DNA of 64,000 bases from Aurantiacibacter xanthus (GTDB taxonomy: Bacteria; Pseudomonadota; Alphaproteobacteria; Sphingomonadales; Sphingomonadaceae): the NCBI RefSeq assembly GCF_003584015.1, contig NZ_QXFM01000111.1, forward strand, positions 1-64,000, written 5' to 3'. Below, piece after piece: positions 34,885-43,358 of this stretch; position 1 is the first letter of the stretch, and each line of letters opens with the position of its first letter. The notes under the pieces are model-generated. The model saw only the letters and a program-made list of their open reading frames with translations, did not search any database and had not been told where the DNA came from. The translations under genes were made by a program, and so were the position numbers.

Positions 34885-35231
34885 CCATGATATTGCCTAA
34901 CGGCGTGACTGAGGCGTCAATGCGCGCAGCACTCACGGAATTTTCCGCGATCGTCGGGAACGAATGGTTCTTTGGTCCCGAAAACGAACGACTGACAGCC
35001 TATAACGACGCCTACCCGCTGGACGATCTCGCTCAGCAAGGATATATGATGTCGAATGCGAGTTTGACATGGCGCGGCCCTGAAAACCGCTACTCTGTTG
35101 CTGTGTATATCGATAATATCGAGAACGAGACGTTAAAGGCGACCTCGTTTGTACAACCAATCGTCGGTCTTCCTGTAGTTACACTTGAAGCTCCTCGGAC
35201 TTACGGAATTCGAGCTAGATTTAATTTCTGA
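34881..35231 (+). pseudogene. chimeric remnant: VAO-type flavoprotein N-terminus fused to TonB-receptor C-terminus
   Basis: A 116-residue ORF whose ATG overlaps the dioxygenase stop (ATGA). Residues 1-48 (MTMILPNGVTEASMRAALTE, then FSAIVGNEWFFGPENERL) match the start of vanillyl-alcohol/eugenol-oxidase-type flavoproteins. From about residue 50 the sequence (MMSNASLTWRGPENRYSVAV, then YIDNIENETLKATSF, ending YGIRARFNF) is the last strands of a TonB-dependent outer-membrane receptor. The junction is near 35015-35035. Neither part can function. It records a deletion that removed most of an aryl alcohol oxidase or 4-alkylphenol oxidase gene and most of a receptor gene. Confidence 0.72.
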
Positions 35232-35291
35232 TTCGTAGGGACGGCCTGCTTTCTCCATTGATCTTCTATTTACCACTAAAGAGGTGGAAAC

Positions 35292-36689
35292 ATGCGGTTT
35301 GAACGAATCAATCCACTCACTGGCGAAGTAGCATCCTCGGCTGAGGCTATGCAGGCCGCTGACATTCCGAACTTAGGCAATAGGGCTGCCGAAGGTCAAA
35401 AGGTCTGGGCAGCGCTGGGTCCCAACACTCGTCGCATGGTTCTGCTGCGGGCGGCATCGGCCTTGGAGGCCCGCAAGGACCAGTTTGTTGCTTCGATGAT
35501 GCAAGAGACTGGGTCCACACGTGGTTGGGCATTGTTCAATCTGGAACTTGCTGCCGGTATAGTCCGAGAAGCGGCAGCGCTGACTACTCAAATATGCGGT
35601 GAAGTAATTCCTTCGGACAAGCCCGGCTGTCTGGCCCTTGTGATGAAGGAACCTGTCGGGGTCGTGCTTGGGATAGCACCTTGGAACGCACCGATTATTC
35701 TCGGCGTTCGTGCTATCGCGGTGCCGCTTGCCTGTGGGAACTCGGTGATCCTCAAAGCTAGTGAATTATGTCCAAATACCCACGCGCTTATCGTCGAGGC
35801 CTTCGCTGACGCGGGGTTTCCCGAGTCGGTAGTAAATATCGTGACTAATGCGCCAGAAGATGCTGCAGAAGTAGTCGGCGCGCTGATCGACGCGCCAGAG
35901 ATCAAGCGTATCAACTTTACTGGCAGCACCCATGTCGGTCGGATTATCGCTCGTCGGGCGGCGGAAAATCTTAAACCTTGCCTGCTCGAGCTTGGCGGTA
36001 AGGCGCCGCTCCTGATTCTGGAAGATGCCGATCTCGACGAAGCCGTCAAGGCGGCAGCTTTTGGTGCGTTTATGAACCAAGGCCAAATTTGCATGAGCAC
36101 CGAGCGAATTATCGTGGTTGACGCAGTCGCAGAGGCTTTTGCGGAAAAGTTTGCATCAAAGACGGCGACCCTTGTCGCGAGCGACCCGCGTGAAGGGAAG
36201 GCGCCGCTGGGTTCGGTGGTCGACATGAGCACTGTGAACCGCGTCAACGAGTTGGTTGACGATGCGATCGAGAAAGGTGCCAAGATCTTGACGGGCGGAA
36301 AAGGGGACAATGTGGTGATGTCTGCCATCGTGCTTGATGGCGTAACTCCCGCAATGGATCTCTATCGCGACGAGAGCTTCGGCCCGGTCGTGGCCTTAAT
36401 CCGTGCTCGCGATGCCGACCAAGCGGTGGAGATTGCCAATGACAGCCAATACGGGCTTTCTGCGGCTATCTTCACACGCGATATCGCAAAGGGGTTGATG
36501 CTCGCGAAGAGGATCAAATCAGGCATCTGTCATATCAATGGGCCCACGGTTCATGACGAGCCGCAGATGCCTTTCGGGGGTACCGGAGCGTCTGGCTATG
36601 GCCGGTTCGGAGGCAAACAGGGGATCGATAGTTTTACTGAAACTCGCTGGATTACAGTTGAAACCCTGCCAGGACAGTTTCCGATTTAA
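35292..36689 (+). CDS. aromatic aldehyde dehydrogenase (vanillin/4-hydroxybenzaldehyde type)
   Basis: A 465-residue NAD(P)-dependent aldehyde dehydrogenase. Catalytic Cys267 lies in NQGQICMSTERI, the general base Glu233 in LLELGGKAPL, and Asn132 in IAPWNAPIIL. The Rossmann part has NFTGSTHVGRI. The motif QGQICMSTERI and overall length are those of the vanillin/salicylaldehyde dehydrogenase group (LigV-like). AGAGGTGG precedes the ATG. It follows the stilbene dioxygenase and should oxidise the aldehyde released by cleavage, giving 4-hydroxybenzoate or vanillate. Confidence 0.85.
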   Translation: MRFERINPLTGEVASSAEAMQAADIPNLGNRAAEGQKVWAALGPNTRRMVLLRAASALEARKDQFVASMMQETGSTRGWALFNLELAAGIVREAAALTTQICGEVIPSDKPGCLALVMKEPVGVVLGIAPWNAPIILGVRAIAVPLACGNSVILKASELCPNTHALIVEAFADAGFPESVVNIVTNAPEDAAEVVGALIDAPEIKRINFTGSTHVGRIIARRAAENLKPCLLELGGKAPLLILEDADLDEAVKAAAFGAFMNQGQICMSTERIIVVDAVAEAFAEKFASKTATLVASDPREGKAPLGSVVDMSTVNRVNELVDDAIEKGAKILTGGKGDNVVMSAIVLDGVTPAMDLYRDESFGPVVALIRARDADQAVEIANDSQYGLSAAIFTRDIAKGLMLAKRIKSGICHINGPTVHDEPQMPFGGTGASGYGRFGGKQGIDSFTETRWITVETLPGQFPI

Positions 36690-36728
36690 ACCAAGTCTAA
36701 TCAAACTTACCAGTTGGGAATTAAAACA

Positions 36729-37412
36729 ATGGATTTCACCACATATATAGATGCATTCAATTCCGGGGATTACGTTAATCTCGTGGATCAATGGTTTACG
36801 GAGGATGTGGTCTGGGAGGATGGCGGTCAAACGGTGACGGGCCGCGATGAATGGTTGAATTTGTTCCATTTCGTTCGAAATGGTATCCGTGAGATATTTC
36901 GGCCTATCACAGGCTTTGATGGCCCGTCGGGTCATTTTCGTGAGATCGACATGGATTTTCATGCACTAAAGTCGCGGCCAGACTTTCCGTTTGGACCGTT
37001 GGCGCCAGGCGACATGATGACGGTGAAGTTCTTTATCATATATGAGTGTGAAGGTAATCGGATTCGTCGCCTGAAAGCAGCGACTTGGCCTGTCAACTAT
37101 GGAACGAGTAAATTACCGCGCTTGGGCGCTCACGTTACTCAGCGAGCCGCGTTTCAGGCTTTCCAAGCAGCGCTGGCCCATGAGCATGGCGCAAATGCAA
37201 GGCAGTATCTTGCCGCTCAATTGCAAATGGGCAGCACCGGTGGGACGCGTTCCAGTTCGCATGAAGACGCGATTGGCTCGCTTAGAGAGGCTGGCGTGGC
37301 CACGGCGACGTTGAAGGACGCGAGGGACGATGAACTGTTGCTAGATGCAGGCGGGCGTCTGATGAGACTAGGCCTGCAAAACGGTCTAATATCTCAATTC
37401 GAACTGGTTTAA
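36729..37412 (+). CDS. NTF2/SnoaL-fold protein, candidate stilbene-forming lyase or dehydratase
   Basis: A 227-residue protein. The NTF2-like fold is recognisable in YIDAFNSGDYVNLVDQWFTE and DVVWEDGGQTVTGRDEWLNL, with a later FHALKSRPDFPFGPLAPGD. The C-terminal 80 residues are helical (RAAFQAFQAALAHEHGANAR). Sphingomonad diarylpropane lyase LdpA and phenylcoumaran lyase LsdE, which make stilbenes for lignostilbene dioxygenases, are NTF2-fold, cofactor-free enzymes. The neighbouring stilbene dioxygenase suggests a related role here, for example dehydration of 1,2-bis(4-hydroxyphenyl)-2-propanol to the alpha-methylstilbene. This is an inference; a general SnoaL protein of other function is possible. 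It starts the downstream operon. Confidence 0.7.
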   Translation: MDFTTYIDAFNSGDYVNLVDQWFTEDVVWEDGGQTVTGRDEWLNLFHFVRNGIREIFRPITGFDGPSGHFREIDMDFHALKSRPDFPFGPLAPGDMMTVKFFIIYECEGNRIRRLKAATWPVNYGTSKLPRLGAHVTQRAAFQAFQAALAHEHGANARQYLAAQLQMGSTGGTRSSSHEDAIGSLREAGVATATLKDARDDELLLDAGGRLMRLGLQNGLISQFELV

Positions 37413-37460
37413 TTCGGCGCCGACACGTCCGGCGTCCGGCATAGCGTGAGACATGCCCTC

Positions 37461-37904
37461 ATGTTTGTAAATAAAATCTCCGTTGAGATAAGTTGGGGTG
37501 ATTGCGATCCCGCCGGGATAGTTTATTATCCCCAGTATTTCCGAATGTTTGACAGCTGCACCGCCGCGATTTTTCGCATGGTGACCGGTATTGACAAGCG
37601 CGCTATGATTGAGAGGTACGGGATTGTTGGTTTTCCGATGGTGGATACCGGAGCCCGTTTTTATATTCCCAGTCGGTTTGGTGAAGAAATTCAGGTGCAT
37701 ACCTCCGTTCCCAAGATTGGCCGTAGTAGTTTTGAGGTGTCACATCGCGTCTTCAGAGGTGAGGATCTGGCGATCGAGGCATTCGAAAAGCGCGTTTGGT
37801 CTGCCATCGACCAGGAGAGCGGAAGATTGCGAGGCATTCCATTGCCCCCTGAAATCGTGTCCGCGCTTTCCACTCCCTCCATCCATGAAGGTGTTTCGTC
37901 GTGA
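37461..37904 (+). CDS. 4-hydroxybenzoyl-CoA-type thioesterase
   Basis: A 147-residue hotdog-fold protein. The signature WGDCDPAGIVYYPQYFRMFD with catalytic Asp (residue 16 in this numbering) matches Pseudomonas 4-hydroxybenzoyl-CoA thioesterase, which has about 141 residues. It would hydrolyse an aroyl-CoA to the free acid. The GTG of the next gene, a BKACE enzyme that would release such an aroyl-CoA, overlaps its stop (GTGA), so the two products are probably made together. The same pairing of enzymes (VceA/VceB) is described for vanilloyl acetate in Sphingobium SYK-6. The ATG at 37446 is an alternative start. Confidence 0.82.
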   Translation: MFVNKISVEISWGDCDPAGIVYYPQYFRMFDSCTAAIFRMVTGIDKRAMIERYGIVGFPMVDTGARFYIPSRFGEEIQVHTSVPKIGRSSFEVSHRVFRGEDLAIEAFEKRVWSAIDQESGRLRGIPLPPEIVSALSTPSIHEGVSS

Positions 37905-38788
37905 GCAAGCTGATTATCACCGTTGCTCCTACGGGCGGCATGGCATCCAAGAAGCAGAGTTCGCTTCTTCCCACGCAACCCGATGAAATTGCAGCTTCCG
38001 TATACGCATCTTACAAGGAAGGGGCAGCAGTTGCTGCGCTTCACGCTCGTAGGCCGGATGATGGCGCAACTTGTAACGCGGATATTTACCGTGATATTAA
38101 CGGACGTATTCGCGATTGCTGCGACATCATTATAAACAATTCCACCGGGGGCGGATCAAGCGGTGACATGCTTGTCGAGAGGCCGGACGGATTGTTCGAA
38201 TCAAGCTTCGAGGAACGACTAAAGGGCTGCGAAGCCGGTGCGGAGATGGCGACCTTCGATGGCATGACCTTCGTCGACGTCCATGGCGGACGGGAAATAT
38301 GCGTAATCACGCCGCCCAGCCGCTGCGAAACGCTGGTGCAGCGTATGACGGACAGGGGCATCAAGCCTGAATGGGAGGTATTTTCACCAACCCATATATT
38401 GCAGGATGTAACACGACTCATTCAGAAAGGCTATGACAAGCCTCCCTACTACATCAATATGGTCCTGGGCGCAGACAAGGGCTTTCAAGGCGCCATGCCC
38501 TATAGTCACGATATCCTAGCGGCAATGATCGCGGCTTTGCCGCCGCAGTCGATTTTCTGTGTGTCGGCGATTGGGGCGGCGCAGCTGCCCGCGACCACAC
38601 AGGCTATGCTGTTGGGCGGACACGTGCGCGTCGGCCTAGAGGACAATCTTTACTATAGCCGCGGGCAGTTAGCGACCAATGAACAGCTCGTGGCTCGAAC
38701 CCGCCGCATCGCGACGGAACTGGGGATTGACATCGCATCTTCCGCAGAGGCGCGTGAGATCCTCGGCCTGAGTACCCCGAATTCTTGA
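37901..38788 (+). CDS. beta-keto acid cleavage enzyme (BKACE/DUF849 family)
   Basis: A 295-residue TIM-barrel protein. It starts LIITVAPTGGMASKK, with PTQPDEIAASVYASYKEGAA, INNSTGGGSS and the late RVGLEDNLYYSRGQ segment containing the Glu that binds zinc. BKACE enzymes react a beta-keto acid with acetyl-CoA to give acetoacetate and a new acyl-CoA. Here the expected substrate is an aroyl-acetate made by the downstream carboxylase, giving 4-hydroxybenzoyl-CoA. An oddity is the usual HxH zinc pair, which reads AALHAR: the first His is Ala46 and only His48 remains. Either zinc is held differently in this subgroup or the activity differs. Confidence 0.83.
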   Translation: MSKLIITVAPTGGMASKKQSSLLPTQPDEIAASVYASYKEGAAVAALHARRPDDGATCNADIYRDINGRIRDCCDIIINNSTGGGSSGDMLVERPDGLFESSFEERLKGCEAGAEMATFDGMTFVDVHGGREICVITPPSRCETLVQRMTDRGIKPEWEVFSPTHILQDVTRLIQKGYDKPPYYINMVLGADKGFQGAMPYSHDILAAMIAALPPQSIFCVSAIGAAQLPATTQAMLLGGHVRVGLEDNLYYSRGQLATNEQLVARTRRIATELGIDIASSAEAREILGLSTPNS

Positions 38789-38844
38789 ATGATGGAGCCG
38801 GTCTATCAGCGTGCGCAAATCAGCGGGCTATAATGGAGAAGAGG

Positions 38845-40077
38845 ATGGTTGGAAAGAAGCCACTTGTTCTGATGATCGTCACCCACGACACGAAAGAATT
38901 CGAGGGACGTTTTCTCAGAACCTGCCTTGAAGAAGCTGGATGCGAAATAGTCCATCTCGATCCAAGCGTGCGGCGTACGGTCGGAAGCCCCGAGATTCCA
39001 CCCGAAGAGGTTGCTGAAGCGGCGGGGTGGAGCATTGAGAGAGTGCGTGCGCTTGGTCATGAGGGCAAATGCCAGGCTGTGATGATCGAGGGTGCTATCC
39101 GAGTTGCCCTTCATCATCATGAGGCGCAACCCTTCTCCGGCATTATCTCTATCGGCGGGTCGATGGGAACAACGCTTGGCACAGCGGTCATGAAGGCCTT
39201 TCCCTATGGTCTTCCCAAGTTGATGGTCTCCACCATGGCGTCGGGGTTCACTGCACCATTCGTAGGGGCGAAGGACATCATAATGTCCAATGCCGTCACG
39301 GATGTCTCAGGCATCAATTCGATCAGCCGCGATGTCTATCGCAACGCCGCGCTCGCTATTGCTGGCATGGCGAAGGGTTATGACCCTGCCGCACAGAGGG
39401 AAGATCGACCTCTCGTTCTTATGACCACATTGGGTACTACCGAAGCATCAGTTCGACGTGTAAGGGAAGCGCTTCAGGACGACGGCAACGAAGTCATGGT
39501 GTTCCATTGTGCTGGCGGCGGCGGCGGAACCCTCGATGCGATCGTTGAAGGACGTGATGTCGCTCTAGTGCTCGATTTGTCGGCAACAGAAATCGTCGAC
39601 CATCTTCACGGCGGCCTTACAGATGGTGGTCCTGAGCGTGCGATGGCGGCGCTGCGAAAGGGCATTCCGACGATCTTGGCTCCCGGCAATGCCGATTTCA
39701 TCATCGGCGGGCCGTTAGCGGAGGCTAAGAAGCGGTTCCCAGGCACGCGCTATCACATGCATAATGCTGCGCTGACTGCTGTTCGCACACAGATGCAGGA
39801 GCTACGAAATCTGGCCGATCACTATGCCAAAATGGTCATTGAAGCGAAAGGACCTGTACGCTTTTTCGTACCGTTGGGCGGCTTTTCCAGCCATGACAGC
39901 CCGGAAGGGCATCTCCACGATATCAATGTGCCCGGCCCCTTCGCCGAATATCTTCGCAAAGTCATTCCCAGCGCTATTCCGGTCGAAGCGGTGGATGCTC
40001 ACTTTAATGATGAAGTGTTTGCTGACCGCATCATTCTCGCGGCCCGCGATTATCTCAAGATCGGAGTGCATGCGTGA
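38845..40077 (+). CDS. Tm-1-like ATP-binding (UPF0261) family protein
   Basis: A 410-residue protein; the ATG at 38845 is preceded by GGAG at good spacing. The N-terminal half is the Tm-1-like ATP-binding domain (LVLMIVTHDTKEFEGRFLRT, then IISIGGSMGTTLGTAVMKAF and MVSTMASGFTAPFVGAKDI). The C-terminal half resembles the PEP-mutase/TIM-barrel-like part (VLMTTLGTTEASVRRVREAL, APGNADFIIGGPL). Family members are rarely assigned a function. Here it sits inside the carboxylase operon (3' overlap with the biotin carrier gene). It is the only extra ATP-binding protein, which makes it a candidate for substrate activation before carboxylation. That role is speculative. Confidence 0.8.
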   Translation: MVGKKPLVLMIVTHDTKEFEGRFLRTCLEEAGCEIVHLDPSVRRTVGSPEIPPEEVAEAAGWSIERVRALGHEGKCQAVMIEGAIRVALHHHEAQPFSGIISIGGSMGTTLGTAVMKAFPYGLPKLMVSTMASGFTAPFVGAKDIIMSNAVTDVSGINSISRDVYRNAALAIAGMAKGYDPAAQREDRPLVLMTTLGTTEASVRRVREALQDDGNEVMVFHCAGGGGGTLDAIVEGRDVALVLDLSATEIVDHLHGGLTDGGPERAMAALRKGIPTILAPGNADFIIGGPLAEAKKRFPGTRYHMHNAALTAVRTQMQELRNLADHYAKMVIEAKGPVRFFVPLGGFSSHDSPEGHLHDINVPGPFAEYLRKVIPSAIPVEAVDAHFNDEVFADRIILAARDYLKIGVHA

Positions 40078-40547
40078 AAGGTGATCTGCCTCTAAGTCCT
40101 GAGGATGTGAACGAAATCGTCACAATCCTGAAAGGCAGTCAATATGATCGGTTGGACATCCGAACCGATCGCTATCGGCTTCGCGTCAGCAGGGCCGATG
40201 CAGGAGAAGGTCAAGGGGAAGGCTGGAGCCAGGCGTGGTCGCTCGAAGACGAAGCGTCGCCTGCCGGGGCGACTGCCCAGTCGGGTCAGGAAGAAATCCC
40301 GGTTCCCGAAGGCATGCATGCCATTCGCGCACCTTTGCCTGGCGTCTTTTACCGCTCCCCAGCTCCTGGAACTGCATACTTCGTTGAGGTCGGCAGCAGC
40401 GTCGAGGCAGAATCCAATGTCGGTATCATCGAGACCATGAAGCTCTTCAATCCCGTCCCCGCAGCTTGTGCAGGCGAGATCGCGGAAATCTTAGTCGAGA
40501 ATGGCGCGATGGTAGATGCCGGCGCCATTTTGATGCTCGTCAAATGA
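40074..40547 (+). CDS. biotin carboxyl carrier protein
   Basis: A 157-residue protein starting at a GTG that overlaps the previous stop. The N-terminal 40 residues (EDVNEIVTILKGSQYDRLDI) resemble AccB. After an acidic Gln/Ala/Gly linker (43-75), the biotinyl domain (80-157) has the biotin-accepting Lys123 in IIETMKLFNPV, then a closing VENGAMVDAGAILMLVK. It shuttles carboxyl-biotin between the biotin carboxylase and the carboxyltransferase encoded next. Its gene pairing with a PycB-type transferase rather than AccA/AccD shows it does not serve acetyl-CoA carboxylase. Confidence 0.88.
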   Translation: MKGDLPLSPEDVNEIVTILKGSQYDRLDIRTDRYRLRVSRADAGEGQGEGWSQAWSLEDEASPAGATAQSGQEEIPVPEGMHAIRAPLPGVFYRSPAPGTAYFVEVGSSVEAESNVGIIETMKLFNPVPAACAGEIAEILVENGAMVDAGAILMLVK

Positions 40548-41881
40548 TCAGGCGTCTCCTCATTGCCAATCGCGGCGAAATCGCTTTTAGAGTTATTCGC
40601 ACAGCAAAGCGTCTGGGCATCGAGACTGTCCTTGGGGCGTCCGAAGCGGATCTGAATAGCGCGGCCGCATGGCTGGCGGATCATATCGTAAAGGTCGGTC
40701 CGGCTCCCTCGGCGCAAAGCTATCTCGACGTTGCCAAGGTGATCGCCGCGACCAAACTAAGTGGGGCGGATGCGCTGCACCCCGGCTATGGCTTTCTCTC
40801 CGAAAATGTGGGCCTTGCCCGTGCTTGCGCGGAAGCGGGGATCGCTTTCGTCGGCCCTTCCTCATCCAGCCTCGAGGCAATGGGTGACAAGCTGATGGCG
40901 CGTAAGGTCGGCATCGAAGCGGGCCTCCCGGTGGTCCCGGGCGGTGAGGCAGGCGATAAGGAGGAAGCGCGAAGGCGCGCGCAGGAAACGGGCTATCCGC
41001 TATTGCTCAAAGCTGTGTCCGGGGGCGGCGGTAAGGGAATGAAAAGAGTCGATAATGAATCGCAGCTAGATGGTCAGATCGATCTTGCCATGGCTGAAGC
41101 GCAGGCTTCCTTCGGGGATCCACGCATCTACGTCGAGCGCTTTATCACGAGCGGCCGGCATATCGAAGTGCAGGTGCTTGGCGATGGTGTGAATGCGATT
41201 CATCTGGGCACGCGCGACTGTTCGATACAGCGCCGCTTCCAGAAGCTGGTCGAGGAAGCTCCAGCAGCCCTTCTTCCCGATGACAAGCGCACGGCTATCG
41301 AGCAGGCGGCGGTCGATTTGGCCAAGTTTCTGGCATATCGAGGAGCAGGTACGGTCGAATTTCTGGTAGATGCCGTTACTTTCGATTTTTATTTCCTAGA
41401 GATGAATGCGCGTATCCAGGTAGAGCATCCCGTAACGGAAGCGATCACCGGCGTCGATCTGATTGAGCAACAGCTGTTAGTAGCAGCCGGTAGCAAATTG
41501 GCGCTGACACAGGAGATGATACGGCCTCGCGGTCATGCCATTGAGGTGCGCATCAACGCCGAAAACTGGCGCGAAGATTTCCAGCCCTCGCCCGGGCGCG
41601 CCGCATCGGCCAAGTGGCCGGCGGGCGAAGGCATACGCGTCGATACCCATATATTCAATGGCGGCCTCGTCCCGCCCTTTTACGACTCCCTCGCCGGGAA
41701 GCTCATTGTCCATGGCAACGACCGAGCCGAGGCTATTGAGCGCCTGACTGCTGCCTTATCGGTATTCGAGCTAGAAGGCATGGATTCAACAGCTGGGCTT
41801 CACGCCATTATCGCGGCTGATCCGCGATTCCGTGCCGGCGACGTCGACACCCGCTTCTTCGGAAATTTGAACAATGGCTGA
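40544..41881 (+). CDS. biotin carboxylase subunit
   Basis: A 445-residue protein of AccC length, starting MIRRLLIANRGEIAFRVIRT (the ATG overlaps the stop of the carrier gene). The ATP-grasp glycine loop is KAVSGGGGKGMKRV; bicarbonate and biotin residues lie in RDCSIQRRFQKLVEEAPA and in EMNARIQVEHPVTEAITGVD (Ala where Thr is usual). It carboxylates the biotin of the neighbouring carrier with ATP and bicarbonate. All conserved catalytic segments are present. The combination of separate carrier, biotin carboxylase and PycB-type transferase resembles the acetovanillone carboxylases AcvCDE of SYK-6 and HpeCBA of Rhodococcus. Confidence 0.9.
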   Translation: MIRRLLIANRGEIAFRVIRTAKRLGIETVLGASEADLNSAAAWLADHIVKVGPAPSAQSYLDVAKVIAATKLSGADALHPGYGFLSENVGLARACAEAGIAFVGPSSSSLEAMGDKLMARKVGIEAGLPVVPGGEAGDKEEARRRAQETGYPLLLKAVSGGGGKGMKRVDNESQLDGQIDLAMAEAQASFGDPRIYVERFITSGRHIEVQVLGDGVNAIHLGTRDCSIQRRFQKLVEEAPAALLPDDKRTAIEQAAVDLAKFLAYRGAGTVEFLVDAVTFDFYFLEMNARIQVEHPVTEAITGVDLIEQQLLVAAGSKLALTQEMIRPRGHAIEVRINAENWREDFQPSPGRAASAKWPAGEGIRVDTHIFNGGLVPPFYDSLAGKLIVHGNDRAEAIERLTAALSVFELEGMDSTAGLHAIIAADPRFRAGDVDTRFFGNLNNG

Positions 41882-43358
41882 AATAAATCTCGTCGACGTT
41901 TCGGTGCGCGATGGCAACCAGTCGCTGTGGGGCGCGACAGGCCTCGATACAGCAAAGATCCTCCAGGTCGCCGGCCAGATGGATCGCGTAGGCTTTAGAG
42001 CAATCGATTTCACATCATCGACCCACATGGCCGTAGCAGTGCGTTATTTCCGTAACAATCCCTGGGAGCGTATCAGGCGTGTCCGGGCTGCCATGCCCAA
42101 CACACCGCTTCAATTTATCACCACCGGCCTACGATTCATTGCTTGGCAGCAGGCTGGTCCCGAATTTATGCGAATCGTCTATCGCCGGCTCCAACATAAT
42201 GGCATCGGCCGCTTCATTGTTCTTGATCCCATGCATGACATAGATGCGGTTCTTGAAGCAGCTCAGCTCATCAAAGAAGAGGGTGATGCGCAAGTTATGG
42301 CGGCGCTGACATTCACCCTCTCTGCCGTGCACGATGATGCATTCTATGCAGATTTCGCAGCGAAACTCGCCAGATCGCCCCATATCGACCTGTTCTACAT
42401 CAAAGATCCGGGCGGCCTGCTATCTCCAGATCGCGTGAAGACACTCGCACCGGCGATCAAGGCGGTGATCGGCGGGAAATCGCTGGAAGTCCACCCGCAC
42501 TGCACGATCGGTTATGGTCCACTTACCGCTTTGGCGGCCGCCGATTGCGGAGCTGTCGATGGCATTCATGTCGGTATCGGCCCCCTCGGGGATGGCAGTT
42601 CGTTGCCCGAGGCCGGTAGGCTTGTCGCGAATTTGCGGGAAGCAGGCCATAGTGTGCCGATCGATGACAGGGCTCTAGCAAACGTTACCGATTATTGGTG
42701 GCGTCTGGCTAAGGCGGAAGGCCTCCAACCGGGCACGCCTCAAGCCTTCGATGCCAGTTTTCTGCGTCACCAGATCGCGGGAGGGGTGATGACCACCACT
42801 CGTCGACAACTGAGTGAACTGAAGCTCGAGCACCTTTTTGGCGCGGTAGTCGAAGAGACGGAGCGTGTTCGTGCTGAACTTGGATATCCTATCATGGTAA
42901 CGCCCTTTCCCCAGATGGTGATGACGCAGGCGACAACAAATATCGTCAGCGGCCAGCGGTACGTTCAGGTATCGGATCAGATTTTGCGCTATGCAATGGG
43001 CAAGCTTGGGCGTCCGACGAGCCCAATCGATCCGGTGATCCTGGATGTCATCATGGATCGACCGCGGGCAAAGGAGATAGCTGGTGAACCGGATTTCCCT
43101 GACTATTCGGATCTCCGTCGCAAGTTTGGCGCGCATCTGGACGATGAGGAATTTCTGTTGCGCGCCGTGATGCCGGCGGATCAGGTCGACGCAATGCTTG
43201 CGATGGGACCCAGCCGCGCAACCTATACTCCGGAGGCTGCGCCGTTGATGAAATTGCTACGAGAACTTATTGCTAACCCGACCCTGAAAGATGTCGTAAT
43301 CGACAGAAAAGGTTTACGATTGGCACTTCATTCTGGCGCTTCCGCGGGCAAAATGTAA
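41874..43358 (+). CDS. biotin-dependent carboxyltransferase, pyruvate carboxylase/oxaloacetate decarboxylase-like
   Basis: A 494-residue protein of the HMGL-like TIM-barrel type. Conserved parts are VSVRDGNQSLWGATGLDT near the N-terminus (metal-binding Asp), FYIKDPGGLLSPDRV with the Lys that is carbamylated in this family, LEVHPHCTIGYG with the metal-binding His pair, and a C-terminal PYC_OADA region (PFPQMVMTQATTNIVSG). It should transfer CO2 from carboxybiotin to a ketone, forming a beta-keto acid. With 4-hydroxyacetophenone as acceptor the product is 4-hydroxybenzoyl-acetate, exactly the type of substrate BKACE needs. It overlaps the biotin carboxylase gene by 8 bp. Confidence 0.87.
   Translation: MAEINLVDVSVRDGNQSLWGATGLDTAKILQVAGQMDRVGFRAIDFTSSTHMAVAVRYFRNNPWERIRRVRAAMPNTPLQFITTGLRFIAWQQAGPEFMRIVYRRLQHNGIGRFIVLDPMHDIDAVLEAAQLIKEEGDAQVMAALTFTLSAVHDDAFYADFAAKLARSPHIDLFYIKDPGGLLSPDRVKTLAPAIKAVIGGKSLEVHPHCTIGYGPLTALAAADCGAVDGIHVGIGPLGDGSSLPEAGRLVANLREAGHSVPIDDRALANVTDYWWRLAKAEGLQPGTPQAFDASFLRHQIAGGVMTTTRRQLSELKLEHLFGAVVEETERVRAELGYPIMVTPFPQMVMTQATTNIVSGQRYVQVSDQILRYAMGKLGRPTSPIDPVILDVIMDRPRAKEIAGEPDFPDYSDLRRKFGAHLDDEEFLLRAVMPADQVDAMLAMGPSRATYTPEAAPLMKLLRELIANPTLKDVVIDRKGLRLALHSGASAGKM

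Noticed and set aside
40466..40543. Upstream extension of the biotin carboxylase gene
   Set aside because: Would lie inside the biotinyl domain gene. The ATG overlapping the carrier stop gives the correct AccC start.
40074..43358. Acetyl-CoA, pyruvate or methylcrotonyl-CoA carboxylase
   Set aside because: The transferase subunit is PycB-type, not AccA/AccD or the acyl-CoA type. A housekeeping pyruvate carboxylase would not be flanked by BKACE, thioesterase and HAD genes with overlapping codons, so a ketone carboxylase is the better inference.
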